A DNA stretch of 20,312 bases, taken from the NCBI GenBank assembly GCA_031359995.1, contig JANMAT010000020.1, forward strand, positions 1 to 20,312, written 5' to 3'. The stretch comes from JANMAT01 sp031359995. GTDB lineage: Bacteria; Actinomycetota; Acidimicrobiia; Acidimicrobiales; Ilumatobacteraceae. A program made the translations under genes and the position numbers. The notes beneath the pieces were generated by a model. That model was not told the origin of the DNA. It saw only the letters and a program-made list of their open reading frames with translations, and searched no databases. The number at the start of each line of letters is the position of its first letter. Position 1 is the first letter of the stretch. This document shows positions 7,774 through 14,995 of this stretch, one piece after another.

Positions 7774-8283
7774 TCAGCTGGCCGGGGCGAGGTTGCGCAG
7801 GTCGACCACGAGCTTGCCGTTGGGGTCGATGGTCACGTCGGTCACCGCCAGCACGGTCAGGCCGGTGCCGTCCTCGGGGAAGGTGGCCGACGCGCACGGC
7901 GCCGCCAGCCGCCGGGTGGCGCGGTCGAGCGCGAGCACGCACTCGGCGGGGGCCCCCGGGGGCACGAGGCTGAAGACCCGCCAGCCCCTCAGGGGGTCGT
8001 CGCCCACGTGGCCGATGCCGATCGGCTTGCGCTCGGCCCCGCCCACGAGCGACGGGAACAGCAGCGGACCGTCCTTGGCCACCAGCTTGGCCAACTTGTC
8101 GACCGCCATCTCCGGCTTGAAGAACCGTTCGACGAACAGGTTCGTCTTCTGCACCTTCTGGCTGCTGCTGACCACGTGGGCCGCACCCCACAACGCCAGG
8201 CCGATCACGGCCAGCGCGGCGATGCCGCCGCCGACCGGGACGACGGCCCGGGCGACGGGCGATTGGAGGGTGGGGCGGCGCAC
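7774..8283 (-). CDS. membrane-anchored protein of unknown function
   Basis: This is a 169-residue protein starting with GTG. The N-terminus is positively charged and is followed by one hydrophobic segment (about 12-36), which reads as a type II membrane anchor or an uncleaved signal. The remaining about 130 residues would be outside the cytoplasm. The C-terminal half has two cysteines (Cys115 and Cys130) that could form a disulfide, in a context of short beta strands (RVFSLVPPG, GLTVLAVTDVTIDPNGKL). I do not recognise the family. The start is chosen because a GATACT -10 element lies 6 bases upstream. It is transcribed away from the mutase-subunit/sucCD operon from an overlapping divergent promoter, and converges on pcrA. 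Confidence 0.72.
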   Translation of the reverse strand: MRRPTLQSPVARAVVPVGGGIAALAVIGLALWGAAHVVSSSQKVQKTNLFVERFFKPEMAVDKLAKLVAKDGPLLFPSLVGGAERKPIGIGHVGDDPLRGWRVFSLVPPGAPAECVLALDRATRRLAAPCASATFPEDGTGLTVLAVTDVTIDPNGKLVVDLRNLAPAS

Positions 8284-8302
8284 CTACGTAGTATCGCCCG
8301 TC
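8284..8302. promoter_or_regulatory. overlapping divergent promoters
   Basis: Nineteen bases separate the two GTG start codons (minus strand 8283, plus strand 8303). On the plus strand TAGTAT (8289-8294) lies 8 bases before its GTG. On the minus strand GATACT (8295-8290) lies 6 bases before its GTG. The two -10 elements occupy the same five base pairs, so polymerase can presumably serve only one direction at a time. An 8-base palindrome, CTACGTAG, spans 8284-8291. Confidence 0.5.
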
Positions 8303-8710
8303 GTGAAGCGGCCTTACCGTGTCGTGGTTGCCAAGCCGGGTCTCGATGGGCACGATCGCGGTGCCAAGACGATCACCCGCGCCCTTCGGGACCACGGGTT
8401 CGAGGTCATCTACACCGGCCTCCACCAGACCCCCGAGCAGATCGCCGAGACGGCGCTCCAGGAAGACGTCGACGCCGTCGGCCTGTCGCTCCTGTCCGGC
8501 GCCCACCTCACGCTGTTCCCCCGGGTCATGGCCGAACTGGTCGCCCGGGACCTGGACACCGTGCTGGTGTTCGGCGGTGGGGTCATCCCTGACCGGGACG
8601 TGGTGACGTTGAAGGAGCAGGGCGTGGCCGAGGTCTTCGGACCCGGTTCGTCGCTGAAGGCGATCGCGCGGTGGTTGGAGCAGGCGTTGGATTCGAGAGA
8701 AGGGAACTGA
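8303..8710 (+). CDS. cobalamin-binding subunit of methylmalonyl-CoA mutase (stand-alone B12 domain)
   Basis: The 135-residue protein is a single B12-binding Rossmann-like domain. The base-off/His-on signature D-x-H-x2-G is at Asp15-Gly-His17-x2-Gly20 (GLDGHDRGAK), followed by the SLLSGAH and FGGGVIP motifs that hold the nucleotide tail. It closely matches the C-terminal domain of methylmalonyl-CoA mutase, here encoded as a separate chain; the catalytic large subunit must be elsewhere. Function: carries adenosylcobalamin for the (R)-methylmalonyl-CoA to succinyl-CoA rearrangement. The GTG at 8303 gives the exact domain boundary and lies 8 bases after TAGTAT; longer upstream extensions overlap the divergent gene and are not family-like. 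sucC follows after 3 bases, which places mutase and succinyl-CoA ligase in one operon. Confidence 0.9.
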   Translation: MKRPYRVVVAKPGLDGHDRGAKTITRALRDHGFEVIYTGLHQTPEQIAETALQEDVDAVGLSLLSGAHLTLFPRVMAELVARDLDTVLVFGGGVIPDRDVVTLKEQGVAEVFGPGSSLKAIARWLEQALDSREGN

Positions 8711-8713
8711 GGC

Positions 8714-9868
<1,155 letters not shown>

Positions 9869-9869
9869 G

Positions 9870-10766
9870 ATGGCGATCTTCGTCAATGCCGACACCAAGG
9901 TCATCGTCCAGGGCCTCACCGGTGGCCAGGGCAGGTACCACGGCCTGCGCAACCGGGCCTACGGCACGCAGGTCGTCGGCGGCGTCACGCCCGGCAAGGC
10001 CGGTCAGGAGGTCGAGGGCATCCCGGTGTTCGACTCGGTGGCCGACGCCGTGAGGGCCACCGGCGCCGACGCCAGCTTCATCGCCGTGCCACCCAAGGCG
10101 GCATCGGCGGCCATCCTCGAGGCGGCCGCCGCCGGCATCGGCTTCATCGTGTGCATCACCGAGGGCATCCCGGCCCAGGACGAGGCCCGCGTGTTCAACA
10201 CGCTCAAGCGCGACTACCCGAACACCCGTCTGCTCGGTCCGAACTGCCCCGGCATCATCAGCCCCGGCAAGTGCAACATCGGCATCACCGCCGGTGAGAT
10301 CGCCCAGCTGCCCACGGCCGATGGTCCCAACGTGGGCATCGTGTCGCGCTCGGGCACGCTCACCTACCAGGCGCTGTACGAGCTCAAGCAGCAGGGCATC
10401 GGCGTGTCCACCTGCGTGGGCATCGGCGGCGACCCGGTGCCGGGCACCAGCTTCATCGACTGCCTGGCCGAGTTCCAGACCGACCCCGAGACCCACGCCA
10501 TCATCATGATCGGCGAGATCGGTGGCACGGCCGAGGAGGAAGCGGCCGAGTTCATCAAGGCCACCGTCACCAAGCCCATGAGCGCTTACATCGCCGGCGT
10601 CACCGCGCCGGAGGGCAAGAAGATGGGCCACGCCGGCGCCATCACCTCGGGCGGCAAGGGCACGGCGAAGGGGAAGATGGACGCGCTGCGCGCCGCCGGC
10701 GTGCAGATCGGGCAGAACCCGACCGAGGCCGGCGAACTGATGGCGGCGATCATCGCCAAGCTCTGA
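9870..10766 (+). CDS. sucD: succinate--CoA ligase (ADP-forming) subunit alpha
   Basis: The 298-residue alpha subunit binds CoA and carries the phospho-histidine. The N-terminal CoA-binding Rossmann domain has VIVQGLTGGQGRYH, VGGVTPGKAG and PPKAASAAILEA. The ligase domain has LLGPNCPGII, GIVSRSGTLTYQ and the active-site loop MGHAGAI with the phosphorylated His at about residue 254. Length and motifs are complete. It begins one base after the sucC stop (TGAGATG), with purines in the sucC tail (GGGAGCAAG) available as a ribosome binding site, so it is coupled to sucC. It is the last gene of the B12 subunit-sucC-sucD operon; the next promoter begins about 20 bases after its stop. Confidence 0.97.
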   Translation: MAIFVNADTKVIVQGLTGGQGRYHGLRNRAYGTQVVGGVTPGKAGQEVEGIPVFDSVADAVRATGADASFIAVPPKAASAAILEAAAAGIGFIVCITEGIPAQDEARVFNTLKRDYPNTRLLGPNCPGIISPGKCNIGITAGEIAQLPTADGPNVGIVSRSGTLTYQALYELKQQGIGVSTCVGIGGDPVPGTSFIDCLAEFQTDPETHAIIMIGEIGGTAEEEAAEFIKATVTKPMSAYIAGVTAPEGKKMGHAGAITSGGKGTAKGKMDALRAAGVQIGQNPTEAGELMAAIIAKL

Positions 10767-10784
10767 CTTCCCGACGCCGGACGG

Positions 10785-10790
10785 TACGCT
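10785..10790 (+). promoter_or_regulatory. -10 element of the anti-sigma/sigma operon, leaderless
   Basis: TACGCT ends 8 bases before the GTG at 10799. It falls in the 32-base gap after sucD and indicates that the sigma operon has its own start, although read-through from sucD is possible. Confidence 0.5.
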
Positions 10791-10798
10791 CGGAGTTC

Positions 10799-11185
10799 GT
10801 GGTGGCCGACGCGCTGCAGGTGAGCATCGAGCCCGACCCTGGCGCGCTCCGACAGGTGCGGAGCTCGTTGCGTTCCTGGCTGCTGGCGATCGGTGCCCAG
10901 CGCATCGACGACGTGGTCCTCGCCGTGGACGAGGCGGTGGCGAACGCGGTCGAACACGGCCATGGCGACCACGGCGTCGCCACGGCCGTGATCACCCTGA
11001 GCGCCCACATCGGGGCCGACGACGCCGTCCACATCGAAGTCCGCGATGCCGGTCGCTGGCGCGTGCCCACCCCGAACGGGGAGCGGGGGCGCGGCATCGG
11101 CATCATGCGTTCGGTCATGGACGAGGTCGACGTTCGCAGCAGCACCTCGGGGACCGTCGTCGTGATGCGGCGACGCCGCTCGTGA
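10799..11185 (+). CDS. RsbW-like ATP-binding anti-sigma factor/serine kinase
   Basis: This 128-residue protein is a compact HATPase_c domain of the RsbW/SpoIIAB type. The N box is intact in AVDEAVANAVEHG (Glu45, Asn49), the G1 box is VRDAGRW (Asp83), and the G2 box is ERGRGIGIM. RsbW proteins bind and silence a SigB/SigF-type sigma factor and phosphorylate an anti-anti-sigma (STAS) partner, which releases the sigma under stress. Two consecutive GTG codons (10799 and 10802) are possible starts; both follow a TACGCT -10 element. Its stop overlaps the next gene by four bases (GTGA). No STAS-domain RsbV gene lies nearby, so the antagonist must be encoded elsewhere. Confidence 0.85.
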   Translation: MVADALQVSIEPDPGALRQVRSSLRSWLLAIGAQRIDDVVLAVDEAVANAVEHGHGDHGVATAVITLSAHIGADDAVHIEVRDAGRWRVPTPNGERGRGIGIMRSVMDEVDVRSSTSGTVVVMRRRRS

Positions 11186-11601
11186 CCGCGACCGAGTCGC
11201 CCCGCGCCGTCGGCTCGGCGGTCTCGCTCGAGATCAACGCCGAACACCACATGATCCGCGTCGCCCGCCTGGTGGCGAGCGGGCTGGCTGCCATCGCCGG
11301 GTTCGACCTCGACGCGGTCGAGGATCTGCGCATCGCCGTCGACGAGGGTTGCGTGTGGTTGATCGACGAGGGCGACGGTTCGCCGTTGCAGCTCGCCTGC
11401 GCCGTGCGCGACGACAGCTCGGTCGAGGTCACCGGGCGCTCGGGGAGGGGCACGGGTGACGGCATGGTCGGACCGCTCGTCGCCCAGATCATGGCGGCTG
11501 CCTGCGCCCTGCACCGCTTCGAGGTGGGCGAGGCGACGGTGTCGTTCACGCTCATCAGCCGGACCCCGATCCGTCATGACGACCGGCCCGCCGATGGATG
11601 A
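11182..11601 (+). CDS. degenerate RsbW-like protein (probable pseudokinase anti-sigma)
   Basis: The 139-residue protein has the general RsbW size and strand/helix pattern, including DLRIAVDEGCVWLID in the place of the N box. The Asn that would hold Mg-ATP is Trp or another residue there, no G1 box with the D-x-G pattern is visible, and the G2 region is reduced to GRGTGDGM. It therefore looks like an anti-sigma fold that has lost ATP binding. Its start overlaps the active-looking RsbW gene by four bases, and its end overlaps the sigma gene, so all three are probably made in fixed proportion. It may bind the sigma factor or the other RsbW-like protein. Family assignment is less secure than for its neighbour and rests partly on context. 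Confidence 0.7.
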   Translation: MTATESPRAVGSAVSLEINAEHHMIRVARLVASGLAAIAGFDLDAVEDLRIAVDEGCVWLIDEGDGSPLQLACAVRDDSSVEVTGRSGRGTGDGMVGPLVAQIMAAACALHRFEVGEATVSFTLISRTPIRHDDRPADG

Positions 11602-12367
11602 CCAGGACGTCGTCGAGCGGTTCGTGGCCTACCGCGCATCGGGCGACCGTCGCGTCCGCAACGAGCTCGTCGAGACGCACCGCTGGATCGCGGTGACCTG
11701 CGCGCGAAAGTTCCGCGGGCGGGGCGAGCTCGTCGAGGACCTCGTGCAGGTGGCGACGCTCGGCCTGGTCAAGGCGGTCGAACGGTTCGACCCCAGCAGC
11801 GGGACCCCGTTCGTGGCTTTCGCCATGCCCACGGTGTCGGGCGAACTGCGCCGGTACTTCCGTGATGCCACGTGGGCCGTGTACGTGCCCCGGCGCATGA
11901 AGGAGCTGGCCGCCCAGGTGGCACCGACCGTGGAGCGGTTGCGGGCCCGCCTGGGGCGCCAGCCCACGCTGGCCGAGATCGCCGAAGAGCTGCGGGTGCG
12001 GGTCGACGACGTCATCGGCGCCCTCGAAGCCTCCTCGGCCTACCGCTCCACGACGCTCCCGTCGGAACGGCCCGACGCCGACATGCCGACCCGGGAGCGG
12101 GCGGTCACCGACGGTCAGCTGGCCGATGCCGACGCCCGCCTGTCGGTGAGGCACCTGCTGGCCACGCTGTCGGAGCGGGAGAAGACGATCCTGTACCTGC
12201 GCTTCTTCCGGGACCGAAGCCAGGCCGAGATCGCCGAGGTGGTGGGCACCAGCCAGGCCCACGTGTCCCGGCTGATCCGCTCGTCGCTGGTGTCGTTGCG
12301 CGAGCACGTGTCCGAGGCCGACCAGGCCCGCCTGGACGCCGATTCGCCCGTGCCGCACGGGCCCTGA
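11576..12367 (+). CDS. RNA polymerase sigma factor, SigB/SigF/SigG family
   Basis: The 263-residue protein is a group 3 sigma70 factor of the general-stress/sporulation class. Region 2 (about 12-98) includes ELVEDLVQVATLGLVKAVERFDPSSGTPFVAFAMPTVSGELRRYFRD. Region 3 (about 100-175) includes VPRRMKEL and GRQPTLAEIAEELRV. Region 4 (about 200-250) has TLSEREKTILYLRFF and the SQAEIAEVVGTSQAHVSRLI helix-turn-helix. Length matches SigB/SigF. The start is uncertain: ATG 11576 overlaps the preceding gene by 26 bases, and the in-frame ATG at 11594 overlaps by 8 and would remove six residues; neither has a strong Shine-Dalgarno sequence. Overlap with two RsbW-like genes indicates partner-switch control. 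Confidence 0.93.
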   Translation: MTTGPPMDDQDVVERFVAYRASGDRRVRNELVETHRWIAVTCARKFRGRGELVEDLVQVATLGLVKAVERFDPSSGTPFVAFAMPTVSGELRRYFRDATWAVYVPRRMKELAAQVAPTVERLRARLGRQPTLAEIAEELRVRVDDVIGALEASSAYRSTTLPSERPDADMPTRERAVTDGQLADADARLSVRHLLATLSEREKTILYLRFFRDRSQAEIAEVVGTSQAHVSRLIRSSLVSLREHVSEADQARLDADSPVPHGP

Positions 12368-12385
12368 CCGGGCCGGGGAGCCCAA

Positions 12386-12416
12386 GGCACCCACTCGGCG
12401 CCATTTTCGGGGTGCC
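12386..12416 (+). terminator. hairpin after the sigma operon
   Basis: GGCACCC (12386-12392) and GGGTGCC (12410-12416) form a perfect 7-bp stem around a 17-base loop, 18 bases after the sigma stop codon. There is no U tract after it, as is common in high-GC actinobacteria. The rest of the 113-base gap up to 12480 holds a GGGTAC sequence (12440-12445) that resembles a SigF -10 element but lacks a matching -35. Confidence 0.33.
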
Positions 12417-12468
12417 GCGTCTACGCCGTCACTGAACTGGGTACGGATCCTGCATCGTCCATTCAGAT

Positions 12469-12474
12469 GGGGAG
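12469..12474 (+). promoter_or_regulatory. ribosome binding site of the NarL-type regulator
   Basis: GGGGAG lies 6 bases before the ATG at 12481 and fixes this start. It is one of the few clear Shine-Dalgarno sites in the window. Confidence 0.6.
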
Positions 12475-12480
12475 ATCTCG

Positions 12481-13182
12481 ATGCTCGCTCAGGAACACCT
12501 GGCAGAAGGAAACGTTGCTCGCACCGGCCCGGTGACCGTCGCCGTCGTCACCGAGTTCGAGCTCATCCGACGGGGTGTCGACGCCATGCTCCGTCCGTTC
12601 GCCTCACGGGTGGTGCTGACCCCCGCGACCGATGATGGCCCCGTCACGGCCGACGTCGCCCTCGTCGACAGCTACGGCTACAACAGCCTCGGGCTCGACC
12701 GCGTCACCGAGCTGTCGGCGTCGCCGTCGGTCGGCGCGGTCGTGCTGTATGCCGCTCACCTGGAACCCGACGTGGTCGAGCGCGTGCTGGGCGCCGGCGC
12801 CGCCGCCGTGGTGGCCAAGGCGTCCTCGGCCGAGCAGCTGGTGAGCGCCATCGAGGGCGTCGCCGGTGGTCGGAAGGGCATGGTGTCGCTGTCGCGCGGC
12901 CGCCGTCGCTCGACCGGGCCGTGGCCCGGCTCCGAGCTCGGCCTCAGCGAGCGCGAGAGCGAGATCGCCGTGTTCCTGTGCGCCGGTCTCGGCAACCGCG
13001 GCATCGCCGAAGCCATGCTGCTCAGCGAGAACACGGTGAAGTCGCACCTCAAGTCGGTGTTCCACAAGATCAACGTCTCGACCCGTTCGCAGGCCGTGGC
13101 CCGGCTCATCACGACCCCCTCGTTCCGGCGGGTCGAGGTGGCCCCGGGTGCCAACGCGATCGCTGGCGCCACCGCCGACTGA
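12481..13182 (+). CDS. LuxR/NarL-type regulator with degenerate receiver
   Basis: The 233-residue protein has an N-terminal receiver-like domain (about 17-135) and a C-terminal LuxR helix-turn-helix (about 155-215: LGLSERESEIAVFLCAGLGN, then AEAMLLSENTVKSHLKSVF). In the receiver, the possible phospho-acceptor Asp63 (VALVDSYG) and Lys113 (VVAKAS) are present. The acidic pair that binds Mg is reduced to Thr24-Glu25, and the usual D-D-H start is missing. Phosphorylation may be weak or absent, so it could act as a constitutive or ligand-controlled regulator. No histidine kinase is adjacent. It follows the sigma operon after a 113-base gap with a hairpin, on the same strand, and may belong to the same stress circuit. 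Confidence 0.88.
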   Translation: MLAQEHLAEGNVARTGPVTVAVVTEFELIRRGVDAMLRPFASRVVLTPATDDGPVTADVALVDSYGYNSLGLDRVTELSASPSVGAVVLYAAHLEPDVVERVLGAGAAAVVAKASSAEQLVSAIEGVAGGRKGMVSLSRGRRRSTGPWPGSELGLSERESEIAVFLCAGLGNRGIAEAMLLSENTVKSHLKSVFHKINVSTRSQAVARLITTPSFRRVEVAPGANAIAGATAD

Positions 13183-13238
13183 TCCCGCTCCGGAACAAGT
13201 TGGGGCATCGCGACGGCGGGCGTTCCCGGTTCGCCTCG

Positions 13239-13244
13239 TACGCT
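13239..13244 (+). promoter_or_regulatory. -10 element of the zinc-ribbon/propeller gene, leaderless
   Basis: TACGCT ends 7 bases before the GTG at 13252, with no Shine-Dalgarno sequence. The same hexamer and spacing occur before mdh. Confidence 0.5.
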
Positions 13245-13251
13245 GGCCGCC

Positions 13252-14973
13252 GTGGCGACATGTGGCACCTGTGGAACGGCGTGGCAGCCGGGCGATGTGC
13301 GGTGTCCCACGTGCGGCCAGGCGCGCGCCGGCGCGTCGGGCTCGGCCGCCGCCCGCGCCCGCCCCGCTTTCGCCCCACCCGAGGACCGGGCCAACCCGTT
13401 CCAGCGCGTCGATGCCGGCCAGGTCGTGCCGGTGGCCGACGGGTGGGGCCTGACCCCACCGCCGCCCCCGCCGGCCCCGTCGGCCTACTGGCCGGTGGTG
13501 GCACCACCGCCGATGCTCGACTTCTCGGGCGTCGGCGAGGCACCTGGGTCGGCCGGTTCCGACGACGCCGACCACGAGCTGACCACGTTCGACGACGATG
13601 ACGGCGGGCTGCGGGTCGAGGCGCTCGAGCACGAGGGCATCGATCTGCACGACGATGAGCCCGTGCTGCACGTGGGCGATCGGGGCCGCTGGCTGCGGCG
13701 CGTCGCCGTTGGGGTCGCTCTGGCCGTGGGTGCCGTGGCCGTGTCGCGAACCCTGATCGGTGGCCTCGACGACCCGGCCATGATCGTGCAGACCGGTGCC
13801 GGTTCGGTGCGGGTCACGTCCGACCTCAGCGAGGTCCCCGAGCGGCGTTGGACCTTCACCGTGCCCGACGGTGCCACGATTGGGATGGTCACGCAGGACT
13901 CGACGACCGTGTACGCGCTGCTGACGCTGGCGGGCGCCAGCGGGCAGCAGGTGAGCGTGCTCGCCCTCGATCGCACCGCGGGCCAGACCCGGTGGCGCTA
14001 CGACGTCACCGGCGTGGACGGGCTCGTCCAGGCCACGCCGCAAGGGCTGTTGCTGAACGTGTACGAGGGCCGTTCCACCACGGGGTCGCTGCTGGAACCG
14101 GCCGACGGCACCGTGCGCTGGCAGGTCGAAGGACTGGTCGCTCCGGCGCCCGGGCATGACGACGCCGTCATCGTCCAGCAGGTCAGTGGGCGGCTGGCGG
14201 TGGGCGCGCGCATCATCGCCATGAGCACGGGACAGGTGCGCTGGGAGCCGCTGGGCCTGCTGCGCACCGGTCTCGGCCTCGACGTCGCCGTCGACGCCGG
14301 CTGCGACGTGATCCGTGGCCGCGACCTCGGCGACGGTGCCGTGCGCTGGAGCTACCCGGGCGTGGGCGAGGAGGCGGCCGCGGCCGACCTGTGCCCGTTC
14401 GGTCAGGTACGCCTGGCCGTGGCCGGCAGCCATGTGGTGATCGCCGATGGCGCCGACCTGGTGGGTCTGGACGCCCAGGGCCGCGAGTCGTGGCGCAAGC
14501 CGGCTGACGGGCGCACCATCGCGGGCTCGTCGGGGGCGTTCGTGCTCGTGCAACGTCGTCAAGCAGCGACCGATCGCGCCTACCTCGATGCCGGCGACGG
14601 TACGGAGGTCGACCTGGCGGCGTTCGCCCTGATCCGCGGCCGCGGGCGCGGCAGCCTGCTGGTGGCCCGCAAGGGTTCGACCACGGTGATGCTCGTGGAC
14701 CAGGGCGACGCCGTGGTGCGCGTCGACGACCGCACCGGTGCGGCCGACAGCCAGCCCATGGCCGGCACCGGGCCGGTGGGCCTCGGCGAGAGCACGGTGT
14801 ACCGCGTGAGCGCCGACCGATCGGCCGTGATCGGCTACGCGCTGTCCTCGGGCCGCACCCGCTGGACGACCCCGCTCGACGCCGCGGCCACCGGGCGCGA
14901 CCCGGTGATCTGGTCGGGCGATGACCTGCTCGTGGTGGGCGACGCCGCCGGACCGCTCACGGCCTACGGCTGA
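13252..14973 (+). CDS. zinc-ribbon, transmembrane, PQQ-like beta-propeller protein
   Basis: The 573-residue protein has three parts. The N-terminus is a zinc ribbon with Cys4-x2-Cys7 and Cys18-x2-Cys21. A Pro-rich and then Asp/Glu-rich disordered stretch (about 25-140) leads to one hydrophobic segment (about 150-168). The rest (about 175-573) is made of repeated beta units with PQQ/WD-like signatures such as VSVLALDRTAGQTRWRYDV, LLEPADGTVRWQVEG and GYALSSGRTRWTTPLD, fitting a beta-propeller outside the membrane. A cytoplasmic metal-binding head joined to an external propeller suggests sensing or scaffolding across the membrane; I cannot assign a substrate. A TACGCT element 7 bases before the GTG supports this start. 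PurH follows after 22 bases. Confidence 0.82.
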   Translation: MATCGTCGTAWQPGDVRCPTCGQARAGASGSAAARARPAFAPPEDRANPFQRVDAGQVVPVADGWGLTPPPPPPAPSAYWPVVAPPPMLDFSGVGEAPGSAGSDDADHELTTFDDDDGGLRVEALEHEGIDLHDDEPVLHVGDRGRWLRRVAVGVALAVGAVAVSRTLIGGLDDPAMIVQTGAGSVRVTSDLSEVPERRWTFTVPDGATIGMVTQDSTTVYALLTLAGASGQQVSVLALDRTAGQTRWRYDVTGVDGLVQATPQGLLLNVYEGRSTTGSLLEPADGTVRWQVEGLVAPAPGHDDAVIVQQVSGRLAVGARIIAMSTGQVRWEPLGLLRTGLGLDVAVDAGCDVIRGRDLGDGAVRWSYPGVGEEAAAADLCPFGQVRLAVAGSHVVIADGADLVGLDAQGRESWRKPADGRTIAGSSGAFVLVQRRQAATDRAYLDAGDGTEVDLAAFALIRGRGRGSLLVARKGSTTVMLVDQGDAVVRVDDRTGAADSQPMAGTGPVGLGESTVYRVSADRSAVIGYALSSGRTRWTTPLDAAATGRDPVIWSGDDLLVVGDAAGPLTAYG

Positions 14974-14982
14974 CGCGCCTGC

Positions 14983-14988
14983 CATCAT
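14983..14988 (+). promoter_or_regulatory. possible -10 element of purH
   Basis: CATCAT ends 7 bases before the GTG at 14996, the same spacing as at neighbouring genes, but it is a weaker match to the TANNNT pattern. It is also one arm of a small palindrome (CATCA-TG-TGATG). Confidence 0.3.
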
Positions 14989-14995
14989 GTGATGG

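Noticed and set aside
12440..12445. GGGTAC as a SigF-type -10 element before the NarL-type gene
   Set aside because: No GTTT-like -35 is found at the expected 14-16-base spacing, so I do not call it a promoter.
14983..14994. CATCA-TG-TGATG palindrome at the purH start as a riboswitch or operator
   Set aside because: It is too short and partly explained by the -10-like hexamer and start region; no larger structure is visible.
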